This document shows, one piece after another, positions 11,513-26,272 of a DNA stretch of 64,000 nt (position 1 is the first letter of the stretch; each line of letters begins with the position of its first letter). Below the pieces are notes generated by a model, which worked only from the letters and a program-made list of their open reading frames with translations, did no database searches and had not been told where the DNA came from. Source of the DNA: Colletes latitarsis (lineage: Eukaryota > Arthropoda > Insecta > Hymenoptera > Colletidae). Made by a program: the position numbers and the translations under genes. Where the stretch lies: the NCBI RefSeq assembly GCF_051014445.1, contig NC_135146.1, positions 2,728,001 to 2,792,000 on the forward strand, in the 5' to 3' direction.

Positions 11513-14500
11513 TCAGGGTTAGGTCTGGTATTTTCCATCATCTGGCCCATACTTTCGCATTTTTCGCATACTTGTTGGCCAGATCCTGGGCGTTTTCTGG
11601 TTTGTGTCACGTAGTAATGTGGTACCACACTGTAACAGTGAGTTAAGCCTGGATTGAGTCTATATTTTAGAGGATAACACCGGTTAGGTCAGGGTTAGGT
11701 CTGGTATTTGCCATCATCTGGCTCATACTTTCGCATTATTCGCATACTTGTTGGCCAGATCCAGGGCGTTTTCTGGTTTGTGTCACGTAGTAATGTGGTA
11801 CCACACTGAAACAGTGAGTTTATCTTAGATTCAATCTATATTTCAGAGGATAACACCGGTTAGGTCAGGGTTAGGTCTGGTATTTGCCATCATCTGGCTC
11901 ATACTTTCGCATTTTTCATATACTTGTTGGCCAGATCCTGGGCGTTTTCTGGTTTGGATCACGTAGTAATGTGGCACCACACTGCAACAGTGAGTTAAAC
12001 CTGGATTGAATCTATATATTAGAGGGTAACACTGGTTAGGTTTGGGTTAGGTCTGGAATTTGGCATCATCTGGCTCATACTTTCGCATTTTTCATATACT
12101 TGTTGGCCAGATCCTGGGCGTTTTCTGGTTTGGATCACGTAGTAATGTGGCACCACACTCAAACAGTGAGTTAAACCTGGATTCAATCTATATTTCAGAG
12201 GATAACACCGGTTAGGTCAGGGTTAGGTCTGGTATTTGCCATCGTCTACCTCATATTTTCGCATTTTTCGCATACTTGATGGCCAGATCCAGGGCGATTT
12301 CTGGTTTGGATCACGTAGTAATGTGGCACCACACTGCAACAGTGAGTTAAACCTGGATTCAATCTATATATTAGAGCGTAGCACCGGTTACGTTTGGGTT
12401 AGGTCTGGTATTTGCCATCATCTGGTTCATGCTTTCTCATTTTTCGCATACTTATTGGCCAGGTTGCGAGGGTTTTTCTGGTTTTGATCACGTAGTAATG
12501 TGTTTCCACACTGCATCAGAGAGTTAAACCTGGATACAATCTATATTTTAGAGGATAACACCGGTTAGGTCAGGGTTAGGTCTGGTATTTGCCAACGTAT
12601 GCCTCATATTTTCGCATTTTTCGCCAACTTGTTGGCCAGACCCAGGGCGTTTTCTGGTTTGTGTCACGTAGTAATGTGGCACCACACTGCAACAGTGAGT
12701 TAAACCTGGATTCTATCTATATTTTAGAGGATAAAACCGGTTAGGTCAGGGTTAGGTCTGGTATTTGCCATCATCTGGCTCATACTTTCGCATTTCTCAT
12801 ATACTTATTGGCCAGATCCTTGGCGTTTTATGGTTTGGTTCACGTAGTAATGTGGCACCACACTCAAACAGTGAGTTAATCCTGGATACAATCTATATTT
12901 TAGAGGATAACACCGGTTAGGTCAGGGTTAGGTCTGGTATTTGCCAACGTATGCCTCATACTTTCGCATTTTTCGCATACTTGATGGCCAGATCCAGGGC
13001 GTTTTGTGGTTTGTGTCACGTAGTAATGTGGTACCACACTGCAACAGTGAGTTAAACCTGGATTCAATCTATATATTAGAGCGTGGCACCGGTTACGTTT
13101 GGGTTAGGTCTGGTATTTGCCATCATCTGGTTCATGCTTTCGCATTTTTCGCATACCTGTTGGCCAGAATCTGGGCGTTTTCTGGTTTGGATCACGCAGT
13201 AATGTGGTACCACACTGAAACTGTGAGTCTACCTTAGATTCAATCTATATTTTAGAGGATAACATCGGTTAGGTCAGGGTTAGGTCTGGTATTTGCCATC
13301 ATCTGGCTCATACTTTCGCATTATTCGCATACTTGTTGGCCAGATCCTGGCCGTTTTCTGGTTTGGATCACATAGTAATGTGGCACCACACTCAAACAGT
13401 GAGTTAAACCTGGATTCAATCTATATTTCAGAGGATAACACCGGTTAGGCCAGGGTTAGGTCTGGTATTTGCCATCATCTGGCTCATACTTTCGCATTTT
13501 TCATATACTTATTGGCCAGATCCTGGGCGTTTTATGGTTTGGATCACGTAGTAATGTGGCACCACACTCAAACAGTGAGTTAATCCAGGATTCGATCTAT
13601 ATATTAGAGGGTAACACCGGTTAGGTTTGGGTTAGGTCTGGTATTTGCCATCGTCTGCCTCATACTTTCTCATTTTTCGCATACTTATTGGCCAGGTTGC
13701 GGGGGTTTTTCTGGTTTGGATCACGTAGTAATGTGTTTCCACACTGCATGAGAGAGTTAAACCTGGATACAATCTATATTTTAGAGGATAACACCGGTTA
13801 GGTCAGGGTTAGGTCTGGTATTTGCCAACGTATGCCTCATATTTTCGCATTTTTCGCCAACTTGTTGGCCAGATCCAGGGCGTTTTCTGGTTTGGATCAC
13901 GCAGTAATGTGGTACCACACTGAAACAGTGAGTTTATCTTAGATTCAATCTATATTTTAGAGGATAACACCGGTTAGGTCAGGGTTAGGTCTGGTATTTG
14001 CCATCATCTGGCTCATACTTTCGCATTTTTCGCATACTTGTTGGCCAGATCCTGGGCGTTTTCTGGTTTGGATCACGTAGTAATGTAGAACCACTCTGAA
14101 ACAGTGAGTTAAACCTGGATTCAATCTATATTTTAGAAGATAACACCGGTTAGGTCAGGGTTAGGTCTGGTATTTGCCATCATCTGGCAAATACTTTCGC
14201 ATTTTTCGCATACTTGTTGGCCAGATCCTGGGCGTTTTCTGGTTTGGATCACGCAGTAATGTGGTACCACACTGAAACAGTGAGTTTATCTTAGATTCAA
14301 TCTATATTTTAGAGGGTAACACCGGTTAGGTCAGGGTTAGGTCTGGTATTTGCCATCATCTGGCACATACTTTCGCATTTTTCGCATACTTGTTGGCCAG
14401 ATCCTGGGCGTTTTCTGGGTTGGATCACGTAGTAATGTGGTACCACACTGCAACAGTGAGTTAAACCTGGATTCAATCTATATATTAGAGCGTACCACCG

Positions 14501-16792
14501 GTTACGTTTGGGTTAAGTCTGGTATTTGCCATCATCTGGCTCATACTTTCGCATTTTTCGCATACTTGTTGGCCAGATCCTGGGCGTTTTCTGGTTTGGA
14601 TCACGTAGTAATGTGGCACCACATGGCAACAGTGAGTTAAACCTGGATTCAATCTATATTTTAGAGAATAACACCGGTTAGGTCAGGGTTAGGTCTGGTA
14701 TTTGCCATCATCTGGCTCATACTTTCGCATTTTTCATATACTTGTTGGCCAGATCCTGGGCGTTTTCTGGTTTGGATCACATAGTAATGAGGCACCACAC
14801 TCAAACAGTGAGTTAAACCTGGATTCAATCTACATTTCAGAGGATAACACCGGTTAGGTCAGGGTTAGGTCTGGTATTTGCCATCATCTGGCTCATACTT
14901 TCGCATTTTTCATATACTTGTTGGCCAGATCCTGGGCGTTTACTGGTTGGATCACGTAGTAATGTGGCACCACACTGCAACAGTGAGTTAAACCTGGATT
15001 CAATCTATATTTTAGAGGATATCACCGGTTAGGTTTGGGTTAGGTCTGGTATTTGCCATCGTCTGGCTCATACTTTCGCATTTTTCGCATACTTGTTGGC
15101 CAGATCCTGGGCGTTTTCTGGTTTGGATCACGTAGTAATGTGGCACCACACTGCAACAGTGAGTTAAACCTGGATTCAATCTATGTTTCAGAGGATAACA
15201 CCGGTTAGGTCAGGGTTAGGTCTGGTATTTGCCATCATCTGGCTCATACTTTCGCATTTTTCATATACTTGTTGGGCAGATCCTGGGCGTTTTCTGGTTT
15301 GGATCACGTAGTAATGTGGCACCACACTGCAACAGTGAGTTAAACCTGGATTGAATCTATATTTTAGAGGATATCACCGGTTAGGTTTGGGTTAGGTCTG
15401 GTATTTGCCATCATCTGGCTCATACTTTCGCATTTTTCGCATACTTGTTGGCCAGATCCTGGGAGTTTTCTGGTTTGGATCACGCAGTAATGTGGTACCA
15501 CACTGAAACAGTGAGTTTATCTTAGATTCAATCTATATTTTAGAGGATAACACCGGTTAGGCCAGGGTTAGGTCTGGTATTTGCCATCATCTGCCTCATA
15601 GTTTCGCATTTCTCGCATACTTGTTGGCCAGATCCAGGGCGATTTCTGGTATGGATCACGTAGTAATGTGGCACCACACTGCAACAGTGAGTTAAACCTG
15701 GATTCAATCTATATTTCAGAGGATAACACCGGTTAGGTCAGGGTTAGGTCTGGTATTTGCCATCGTCTGCCTCATACTTTCACATTTTTCGCATACTTGA
15801 TGGCCAGATCCAGGGCGATTTCTGGTTTGGATCACGTAGTAATGTGGTACCACACTGAAACAGTGAGTTAATCCTGGATTCGATCAATATATTAGAGGGT
15901 AACACTGGTTAGGTTTGGGTTAGGTCTGGTATTTGCCATCATCTGGCTCATACTTTCGCATTTTTCATATACTTGTTGGCCAGATCCTGGGCGTTTTCTG
16001 GTTTGGATCACGTAGTAATGTGGCACCACACGGCAACAGTGAGTTAAACCTGGATTCAATCTATATTTTAGAGAATAACACCGGTTAGGTCAGGGTTAGG
16101 TCTGGTATTTGCCATCATCTGGCTCATACTTTCGCATTTTTCATATACTTGTTGGCCAGATCCTGGGCGTTTTCTGGGTTGGATCACGTAGTAATGTGGT
16201 ACCACACTGCAACAGTGAGTTAAACCTGGATTCAATCTATATATTAGAGCGTACCACCGGTTACGTTTGGGTTAAGTCTGGTATTTGCCATCATCTGGCT
16301 CATACTTTCGCATTTTTCGCATACTTGTTGGCCAGATCCTGGGCGTTTTCTGGTTTGGATCACGTAGTAATGTGGCACCACATGGCAACAGTGAGTTAAA
16401 CCTGGATTCAATCTATATTTTAGAGAATAACACCGGTTAGGTCAGGGTTAGGTCTGGTATTTGCCATCATCTGGCTCATACTTTCGCATTTTTCATATAC
16501 TTGTTGGCCAGATCCTGGGCGTTTTCTGGTTTGGATCACATAGTAATGAGGCACCACACTCAAACAGTGACTTAAACCTGGATTCAATCTACATTTCAGA
16601 GGATAACACCGGTTAGGTCAGGGTTAGGTCTGGTATTTGCCATCATCTGGCTCATACTTTCGCATTTTTCATATACTTGTTGGCCAGATCCTGGGCGTTT
16701 ACTGGTTGGATCACGTAGTAATGTGGCACCACACTGCAACAGTGAGTTAAACCTGGATTCAATCTATATTTTAGAGGATATCACCGGTTAGG
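11503..16792. repeat. 28-monomer higher-order unit, copy 2, with two extra monomers
   Basis: Second copy of the 4.9-kb unit. About 15242-15562 holds two monomers (352 bp) absent from copy 1, including a monomer with TTGGGCAGATCC and one with TGGGAGTTTTC. A point difference is GGTTCACG near 12838, where copy 1 has GGATCACG. Apart from these the copies look nearly identical by eye. The right part also takes part in the 10-monomer duplication, so units overlap. Confidence 0.92.
14386..16020. repeat. 10-monomer duplication, copy 1
   Basis: This block recurs at 16145-17779 with an offset of 1,759 bp (10 monomers minus one base). The deleted base is the shared 175-bp monomer with TTTACTGGTTGG at about 14944 and 16704. 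The left limit is set by TTTTCGCATAC here against TTTTCATATAC in copy 2. The right limit is where ATGTGGCACCACACGG here faces ATGAGGCACCACACTC. The two extra monomers of the 28-monomer unit are included in both copies. Confidence 0.9.
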
Positions 16793-17779
16793 TTTGGGTT
16801 AGGTCTGGTATTTGCCATCGTCTGGCTCATACTTTCGCATTTTTCGCATACTTGTTGGCCAGATCCTGGGCGTTTTCTGGTTTGGATCACGTAGTAATGT
16901 GGCACCACACTGCAACAGTGAGTTAAACCTGGATTCAATCTATGTTTCAGAGGATAACACCGGTTAGGTCAGGGTTAGGTCTGGTATTTGCCATCATCTG
17001 GCTCATACTTTCGCATTTTTCATATACTTGTTGGGCAGATCCTGGGCGTTTTCTGGTTTGGATCACGTAGTAATGTGGCACCACACTGCAACAGTGAGTT
17101 AAACCTGGATTGAATCTATATTTTAGAGGATATCACCGGTTAGGTTTGGGTTAGGTCTGGTATTTGCCATCATCTGGCTCATACTTTCGCATTTTTCGCA
17201 TACTTGTTGGCCAGATCCTGGGAGTTTTCTGGTTTGGATCACGCAGTAATGTGGTACCACACTGAAACAGTGAGTTTATCTTAGATTCAATCTATATTTT
17301 AGAGGATAACACCGGTTAGGCCAGGGTTAGGTCTGGTATTTGCCATCATCTGCCTCATAGTTTCGCATTTCTCGCATACTTGTTGGCCAGATCCAGGGCG
17401 ATTTCTGGTATGGATCACGTAGTAATGTGGCACCACACTGCAACAGTGAGTTAAACCTGGATTCAATCTATATTTCAGAGGATAACACCGGTTAGGTCAG
17501 GGTTAGGTCTGGTATTTGCCATCGTCTGCCTCATACTTTCACATTTTTCGCATACTTGATGGCCAGATCCAGGGCGATTTCTGGTTTGGATCACGTAGTA
17601 ATGTGGTACCACACTGAAACAGTGAGTTAATCCTGGATTCGATCAATATATTAGAGGGTAACACTGGTTAGGTTTGGGTTAGGTCTGGTATTTGCCATCA
17701 TCTGGCTCATACTTTCGCATTTTTCATATACTTGTTGGCCAGATCCTGGGCGTTTTCTGGTTTGGATCACGTAGTAATG
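16145..17779. repeat. 10-monomer duplication, copy 2
   Basis: Second copy of the 1,759-bp unit, starting within and running past the end of the 28-monomer unit. The markers CCTCATAGTTTCGC (near 17353) and TGGTATGGATCACG (near 17406) match those at 15594 and 15647. Because it carries the two extra monomers, it was made after they were gained. Confidence 0.9.
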
Positions 17780-20700
17780 AGGCACCACACTCAAACAGTG
17801 AGTTAAACCTGGATTCAATCTATATTTCAGAGGATAACACCGGTTAGGTCAGGGTTAGGTCTGGTATTTGCCATCATCTGGCTCATACTTTCGCATTTTT
17901 CATATACTTGTTGGCCAGATCCTGGGCGTTTTCTGGTTGGATCACGTAGTAATGTGGCACCACACTGCAACAGTGAGTTAAACCTGGATTCAATCTATAT
18001 TTTAGAGGATATCACCGGTTAGGTTTGGGTTAGGTCTGGTATTTGCCATCATCTGGCCCATACTTTCGCATTTTTCGCATACTTGTTGGCCAGATCCTGG
18101 GCGTTTTCTGGTATGGATCACGTAGTAATGTGGCACCACACTGCAACAGTGAGTTAAACCTGGATTCAATCTATATTTCAGAGGATAACACCGGTTAGGT
18201 CAGGGTTAGGTCTGGTATTTTCCATCATCTGGCCCATACTTTCGCATTTTTCGAATACTTGTTGGTCAGATCCTGGGCGTTTTCTGGATTGCGTCATGTA
18301 GTAATGTGGTACAACACCGCAACAGTGAGTTAAACCTGGATTCAATCTATATTTTAGAGGATAACACCGGTTAGGTTTGGGTTAGGTCTGGTATTTGCCA
18401 TCATCTGGCTCATACTTTCGTATTTTTCATACACTTGTTGGCCAGATCCTGGGCGTTTTCTGGTTTGGATCACGTAGTAATGTGGCACCACACTGCAACA
18501 GTGAGTTAAACCTTGATTCAATCTATATTTTAGAGGATATCACCGGTTAGGTTTGGGTTAGGTCTGGTATTTGCCATCATCTGGCTCATACTTTCGCATT
18601 TTTCATATACTTGTTGGCCAGATCCTGGGCGTTTTCTGGTTTGGATCACGTAGTAATGTGGCACCACACTGCAACAGTGAGTTAAACCTGGAATGAATCT
18701 ATATTTTAGAGGATATCACCGGTTAGGTTTGGGTTTGGTCTGGTATTTGCCATCATCTGGCTCATACTTTCGCATTTTTCGCATACTTGTTGGCCAGATC
18801 CTGGGAGTTTTCTGGTTTGGATCACGCAGTAATGTGGTAGAACACTGAAACAGTGAGTTTATCTTAGATTCAATCTATATTTTAGAGGATAACACCGGTT
18901 AGGTCAGGGTTAGGTCTGGTATTTGCCATCGTCTGCCTCATACTTTCACATTTTTCGCATACTTGATGGCCAGATCCAGGGCGATTTCTGGTTTGGATCA
19001 CGTAGTAATGTGGTACCACACTGAAACAGTGAGTTAATCCTGGATTCGATCAATATATTAGAGGGTAACACTGGTTAGGTTTGGGTTAGGTCTGGTATTT
19101 GCCATCATCTGGCTCATACTTTCGCATTTTTCATATACTTGTTGGCCAGATCCTGTGCGTTTTCTGGTTTGGATCACGTAGTAATGTGGCACCACACTCA
19201 AACAGTGAGTTAAACCTGGATTCAATCTATATTTTAGAGGATAACACCGGTTAGGTCAGGGTTAGGTCTGGTATTTGCCATCATCTGGCTCATACTTTCG
19301 CATTTTTCATATACTTGTTGGCCAGATCCTGGGCGTTTTCTGGTTTGGATCACGTAGTAATGTGGCACCACACTCAAACAGTGAGTTAAACCTGGATTCA
19401 ATCTATATTTTAGAGGATAACACCGGTTAGGTCAGGGTTAGGTCTGGTATTTGCCATCATCTGGCTCATACTTTCGCATTATTCGCAAACTTGTTGGCCA
19501 GATCCTGGGCGTTTTCTGGTTTGGATCACGCAGTAATGTGGTACCACACTGAAACAGTGAGTTTATCTTAGATTCAATCTATATTTTAGAGGATAACACC
19601 GGTTAGGTCAGGGTTAGGTCTGGTATTTGCCATCATCTGGCTCATACTTTCGCATTATTCGCAAACTTGTTGGCCAGATCCTGGGCGTTTTCTGGTTTGG
19701 ATCACGTAGTAATGTAGAACCACTATGAAACAGTGAGTTAAACCTGGATTAAATCTATATTTTAGAGGATATCACCGGTTAGGTTTGGGTTAGGTCTGGT
19801 ATTTGCCATCATCTGGCTCATACTTTCGCATTTTTCGCATACTTGTTGGCCAGATCCTGGGCGTTTTCTGGTTTGTGTCACGTAGTAATGTGGCACCACA
19901 CTGCAACAGTGAGTTAAACCTGGATTCTATCTATATTTTAGAGGATAAAACCGGTTAGGTCAGGGTTAGGTCTGGTATTTGCCATCATCTGGCTCATACT
20001 TTCGCATTTTTCATATACTTATTGGCCAGATCCTTGGCGTTTTATGGTTTGGATCACGTAGTAATGTGGCACCACACTCAAACAGTGAGTTAATCCTGGA
20101 TACAATCTATATTTTAGAGGATAACACCGGTTAGGTCAGGGTTAGGTCTGGTATTTGCCAACGTATGCCTCATATTTTCGCATTTTTCGCCAACTTGTTG
20201 GCCAGATCCAGGGCGTTTTCTGGTTTGGATCACGCAGTAATGTGGTACCACACTGAAACAGTGAGTTTATCTTAGATTCAATCTATATTTTAGAGGATAA
20301 CACAGGTTAGGTCAGGGTTAGGTCTGGTATTTGCCATCATCTGGCTCATACTTTCGCATTTTTCGCATACTTGTTGGCCAGATCCTGGGCGTTTTCTGGT
20401 TTGGATCACGTAGTAATGTAGAACCACTCTGAAACAGTGAGTTAAACCTGGATTAAATCTATATTTTAGAGGATAACACCGGTTAGGTCAGGGTTAGGTC
20501 TGGTATTTGCCATCATCTGGCTCATACTTTCGCATTTTTCATATACTTGTTGGCCAGATCCAGGGCGTTTTCTGGTTTGGATCACGTAGTAATGTAGAAC
20601 CACTCTGAAACAGTGAGTTAAACCTGGATTAAATCTATATTTTAGAAGATAACACCGGTTAGGTCAGGGTTAGGTCTGGTATTTGCCATCGTCTGCCTCA

Positions 20701-23700
20701 TATTTTCGCATTATTCGCATACTTGATGGCCAGATCCAGGGCGATTTCTGGTTTGGATCACGTAGTAATGTGGCACCACACTGCAACAGTGAGTTAAACC
20801 TGGATTGAATGTATATTGTAGAGGATAACACCGGTTAGGTCAGGGTTAGGTCTGGTATTTGCCATCATCTGGCTCATACTTTCGCATTTTTCGCATACTT
20901 GTTGGCCAGATCCTGGGCGTTTTCTGGTTTGTGTCACGTAGTAATGTGGTACCACACTGCACCAGTGAGTTAAACCTGGATTCAATCTATATTTCAGAGG
21001 ATAACACCGGTTAGGTCAGGGTTAGGTCTGGTATTTGCCATCGTCTGCCTCATATTTTCGCATTTTTCGCATACTTGATAGCCAGATCCAGGGCGATTTC
21101 TGGTTTGGATCACGTAGTAATGTGGCACCACACTGCAACAGTGAGTTAAACCTGGATTCAATCTATATTTTAGAGAATAACACCGGTTAGGTCAGGGTTA
21201 GGTCTGGTATTTGCCATCGTCTGCTTCATACTTTCGCATTTTTCGCATACTTGATGGCCAGATCCAGGGCGATTTCTGGTTTGGATCACGTAGTAATGTG
21301 GTACCACACTGAAACAGTGAGTTAATCCTGGATTCGATCTAAATATTAGAGGGTAACACTGGTTAGGTTTGGGTTAGGTCTGGTATTTGCCATCATCTGG
21401 CTCATACTTTCGCATTTTTCATATACTTGTTGGCCAGATCCTGGGCGTTTTCTGGTTTGGATCACGTAGTAATGTGGCACCACACTCAAACAGTGAGTTA
21501 AACCTGGATTCAATCTATATTTCAGAGGATAACACCGGTTAGGTCAGGGTTAGGTCTGGTATTTGCCATCGTCTGCCTCATATTTTCGCATTTTTCGCAT
21601 ACTTGATGGCCAGATCCAGGGCGATTTCTGGTTTGGATCGCGTAGTAATGTGGCACCACACTGCAACAGTGAGTTAAACCTGGATTCAATCTATATTTTA
21701 GAGAATAACACCGGTTAGGTCAGGGTTAGGTCTGGTATTTGCCATCATCTGGGTCATACTATCGCATTTTTCATATACTTGTTGGCCAGATCCTGGCCGT
21801 TTTCTGGTTTGGATCACATAGTAATGTGGCACCACACTCAAACAGTGAGTTAAACCTGGATTCAATCAATATTTCAGAGGATAACACCGGTTAGGTCAGG
21901 GTTAGGTCTGGTATTTGCCATCATCTGGCTCATACTTTCGCATTTGTCATATACTTGATGGCCAGATCCAGGGCGATTTCTGGTTTGGATCACGTAGTAA
22001 TGTGGCACCACACTGCAAGAGTGAGTTAAACCTGGATTCAATCTATATTTTAGAGAATAACACCGGTTAGGTTTGGGTTAGGTCTGGTATTTGCCATCAT
22101 CTGGCTCATACTTTCGCATTTTTCATATACTTATTGGCCAGGTCCTGGGCGTTTTATGGTTTGGATCACGTAGTAATGTGGCACCACACTGCAACAGTGA
22201 GTTAAACCTGGATTCAATCTATATTTTAGAGAATAACACCGGTTAGGTTTGGGTTAGGTCTGGTATTTGCCATCATCTGGCTCATACTTTCGCATTTTTC
22301 ATATACTTATTGGCCAGGTCCTGGGCGTTTTATGGTCTGGATCACGTAGTAATGTGGCACCACACTCAAACAGTGAGTTAATCCTGGATTCGATCTATAT
22401 ATTGGAGGGTAACACTGGTTAGGTTTGGGTTAGGTCTGGTATTTGCCATCATCTGGCTCATACTTTCGCATTTTTCATATACTTGTTGGCCAGATCCAGG
22501 GCGTTTTCTGGTTTGGATCACGCAGTAATGTGGTACCACACTGAAACAGTGCGTTTATCTTAGATTCAATCTATATTTTAGAGGATAACACCGGTTAGGT
22601 CAGGGTTAGGTCTGGTATTTGCCATCATCTGGCTCATACTTTCGCATTTTTCGCATACTTGTTGGCCAGATCCTGGGCGTTTTCTGGTTTGTGTCACGTA
22701 GTAATGTGGCACCACACTGCAACAGTGAGTTAAACCTGGATTCTATCTATATTTTGGAGGATAAAACCGGTTAGGTCAGGGTTAGGTCTGGTATTTGCCA
22801 TCATCTGGCTCATACTTTCGCATTTTTCATATACTTATTGGCCAGATCCTTGGCGTTTTATGGTTTGGATCACGTAGTAATGTGGTACCACACTCAAACA
22901 GTGAGTTAATCCTGGATAGAATCTATATTTTAGTGGATAACACCGGTTAGGTCTGGGTTAGGTCTGGTATTTGCCAACGTATGCCTCATATTTTCGCATT
23001 TTTCGCCAACTTGTTGGCCAGATCCAGGGCGTTTTCTGGTTTGGATCACGCAGTAATGTGGTACCACACTGAAACAGTGAGTTTATCTTAGATTCAATCT
23101 ATATTTTAGAGGGTAACACCGGTTAGGTCAGGGTTAGGTCAGGTATTTACCATCGTCTGCCTCATACTTTCTCATTTTACGCATACTTATTGGCCAGGTT
23201 GCGGGGATTTTTCTGGTTTGGATCGCGTAGTAATGTGTTTCCCCACTGCATCAGAGAGTTAAACCTGGATACAATCTATATTTTAGAGGATAACACCGGT
23301 TAGGTCAGGGTTAGGTCTGGTATTTGCCAACGTATGCCTCATATTTTCGCATTTTTCGCCAACTTGTTGGCCAGATCCAGGGCATTTTCTGGTTTGGATC
23401 ACGTAGTAATGTGGTACCACACTGAAACAGTGAGTTTATCTTAGATTCAATCTATATTTTAGAGGATAACACCGGTTAGGTCAGGGTTAGGTCTGGTATT
23501 TGCCATCATCTGGCTCATACTTTCGCATTTTTCGCATACTTGTTGGCCAGATCCTGGGCGTTTTCTGGTTTGGATCACGTAGTAATGTAGAACCACTCTG
23601 AAACAGTGAGTTAAACCTGGATTAAATCTATATTTTAGAGGATAACACCGGTTAGGTCAGGGTTAGGTCTGGTATTTGCCATTATCTGGCTCATACTTTC

Positions 23701-25295
23701 GCATTTTTCGCATATTTGTTGGCCAGATCCTGGGCGTTTTCTGGTTTGGATCACGTAGTAATGTAGAACCACTCTGAAAGAGTGAGTTAAACCTGGATTA
23801 AATCTATATTTTAGAAGATAACACCGGTTAGGTCATGGTTAGGTCTGGTATTTGCCATCATCTGGCAAATACTTTCGCACTTTTCGCATACTTGTTGGCC
23901 AGATCCTTGGCGTTTTATGGTTTGGATCACGTAGTAATGTGGTACCACACTCAAACAGTGAGTTAATCCTGGATAGAATCTATATTTCAGAGGATAACAC
24001 CGGTTAGGTCAGGGTTAGGTCTGGTATTTGCCATCATCTGGCTCATACTTTCGCATTTGTCATATACTTGTCGGCCAGATCCTGGGCGTTTTCTGGTTTG
24101 GATCACGTAGTAATGTAGAACCACTATGAAACAGTGAGTTAAACCTGGATTAAATCTATATTTTAGAGGATAACACCGGTTAGGTCAGGGTTAGGTCTGG
24201 TATTTGCCATCATCTGGCTCATACTTTCGCATTTTTCGCATACTTGTTGGCCAGATCCTGGGCGTTTTCTGGTTTGGATCACGTAGTAATGTAGAACCAC
24301 TCTGAAACAGTGAGTTAAACCTGGATTAAATCTATATTTTAGAAGATAACACCGGTTAGGTCATGGTTAGGTCTGGTATTTGCCATCATCTGGCAAATAC
24401 TTTCGCACTTTTCGCATACTTGTTGGCCAGATCCTTGGCGTTTTCTGGTTTGGATCACGCAGTAATGTGGTACCACACTGAAACAGTGAGTTTATCTTAG
24501 ATTCAATCTATATTTTAGAGGGTAACACCGGTTAGGTCAGGGTTAGGTCTGGTATTTGCCATCATCTGGCACATGCTTTCGCATTTTTCGCATACTTGTT
24601 GGCCAGATCCTGGGCGTTTTCTGGTTTGGATCACGTAGTAATGTGGTACCACACTGCAACAGTGAGTTAAACCTGGATTCAATCTATATATTACAGCGTA
24701 GCACCGGTTACGTTTGGGTTAGGTCTGGTATTTGCCATCATCTGGCTCATGCTTTCGCATTTTTCGCATACCTGTTGGCCAGAACCTGGGCGTTTTCTGG
24801 TTTGGATCACGCAGTAATGTGGTACCACACTGAAACTGTGAGTCTATCTTAGATTCAATCTATATTTTAGAGGATAACATCGGTTAGGTCAGGGTTAGGT
24901 CTGGTATTTGCCATCATCTGGCTCATACTTTTGCATTATTCCCATACTTGTTGGCCAGATCCTGGCCGTTTTCTGGTTTGGATCACATAGTAATGTGGCA
25001 CCACACTCAAACAGTGAGTTAAACCTGGATTCAATCTATATTTCAGAGGATAACACCGGTTAGGTCAGGGTTAGGTCTGGTATTTGCCATCATCTGGCTC
25101 ATACTTTCGCATTTGTCATATACTTGTCGGCCAGATCCTGGGCGTTTTCTGGTTTGGATCACGTAGTAATGTAGAACCACTATGAAACAGTGAGTTAAAC
25201 CTGGATTGAATCTATATTTTAGAGGATATCACCGGTTAGGTTTGGGTTTGATCTGGTATTTGCCATCATCTGGCTCATACTTTCGCATTTTTCGC
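17780..25295. repeat. Mosaic monomer region without a dominant long unit
   Basis: About 43 monomers in which several 5' classes (GGTACC, GGCACC, AGAACC, GTTTCC) and 3' classes alternate irregularly. Parts recur elsewhere at whole-monomer distances. Bases around 20031 recur at 32177 (69 monomers plus 2 bases). The TGGATTGAATGTATAT marker at 20801 recurs at 29427 (49 monomers plus 2). The TTTGGATCGCG marker at about 21634 recurs at 26211 (26 monomers plus 1). Bases near 24556 recur near 33180 (49 monomers). In each case the odd bases equal the number of ±1 monomers between the two places. Nothing other than satellite is present. Confidence 0.85.
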
Positions 25296-26272
25296 ATACT
25301 TGTTGGCCAGATCCTGGGCGTTTTCTGGTTTGGATCACGTAGTAATGTGGCACCACACTCAAACAGTGAGTTAAACCTGGATTCAATCTATATTTCAGAG
25401 GATAACACCGGTTAGGTCAGGGTTAGGTCTGGTATTTGCCATCGTCTGCCTCATATTTTCGCATTTTTCGCATACTTGATGGCCAGATCCAGGGCGATTT
25501 CTGGTTTGGATCACGTAGTAATGTGGCACCACACTGCAACAGTGAGTTAAACCTGGATTCAATCTATATTTTAGAGAATAACACCGGTTAGGTCAGGGTT
25601 AGGTCTGGTATTTGCCATCATCTGGCTCATACTTTCGCATTATTCGCATACTTGTTGGCCAGATCCTGGGCGTTTTCTGGTTTGGATCACGCAGTAATGT
25701 GGTACCACACTGAAACAGTGAGTTTATCTTAGATTCAATCTATATTTTAGAGGATAACACCGGTTAGGTCAGGGTTAGGTCTGGTATTTGCCATCGTCTG
25801 CCTCATACTTTCGCATTTTTCGCATACTTGATGGCCAGATCCAGGGCGATTTCTGGTTTGGATCACGTAGTAATGTGGTACCACACTGAAACAGTGAGTC
25901 AATCCTGGATTCGATCTATATATTAGAGGGTAACACTGGTTAGGTTTGGGTTAGGTCTGGTAATTGCCATCATCTGGCTCATACTTTCGCATTTTTCATA
26001 TACTTGTTGGCCAGATCCTGGGCGTTTTCTGGTTTGGATCACGTAGTAATGTGGCACCACACTCAAACAGTGAGTTAAACCTGGATTCAATCTATATTTC
26101 AGAGGATAACACCGGTTAGGTCAGGGTTAGGTCTGGTATTTGCCATCGTCTGCCTCATATTTTCGCATTTTTCGCATACTTGATGGCCAGATCCAGGGCG
26201 ATTTCTGGTTTGGATCGCGTAGTAATGTGGCACCACACTGCAACAGTGAGTTAAACCTGGATTCAATCTATA
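25296..26272. repeat. Dispersed duplicate block, copy 1 (about 1 kb)
   Basis: The block matches 30049-31025 at an offset of 4,753 bp (27 monomers plus 1). It includes the unusual GGTCTGGTAATTGCC at about 25956, matched near 30709, and the TTTGGATCGCG marker near 26210. Limits are TTCGCATACTTG against TTCATATACTTG on the left and TATTTTTGAGAA against TATTTTAGAGGA on the right. Confidence 0.88.

Noticed and set aside
20794..20985. A 63-codon open frame on the minus strand
   Set aside because: It is the reverse complement of ordinary monomers in which a few stop codons happen to be missing. Nothing distinguishes it from its satellite neighbours.
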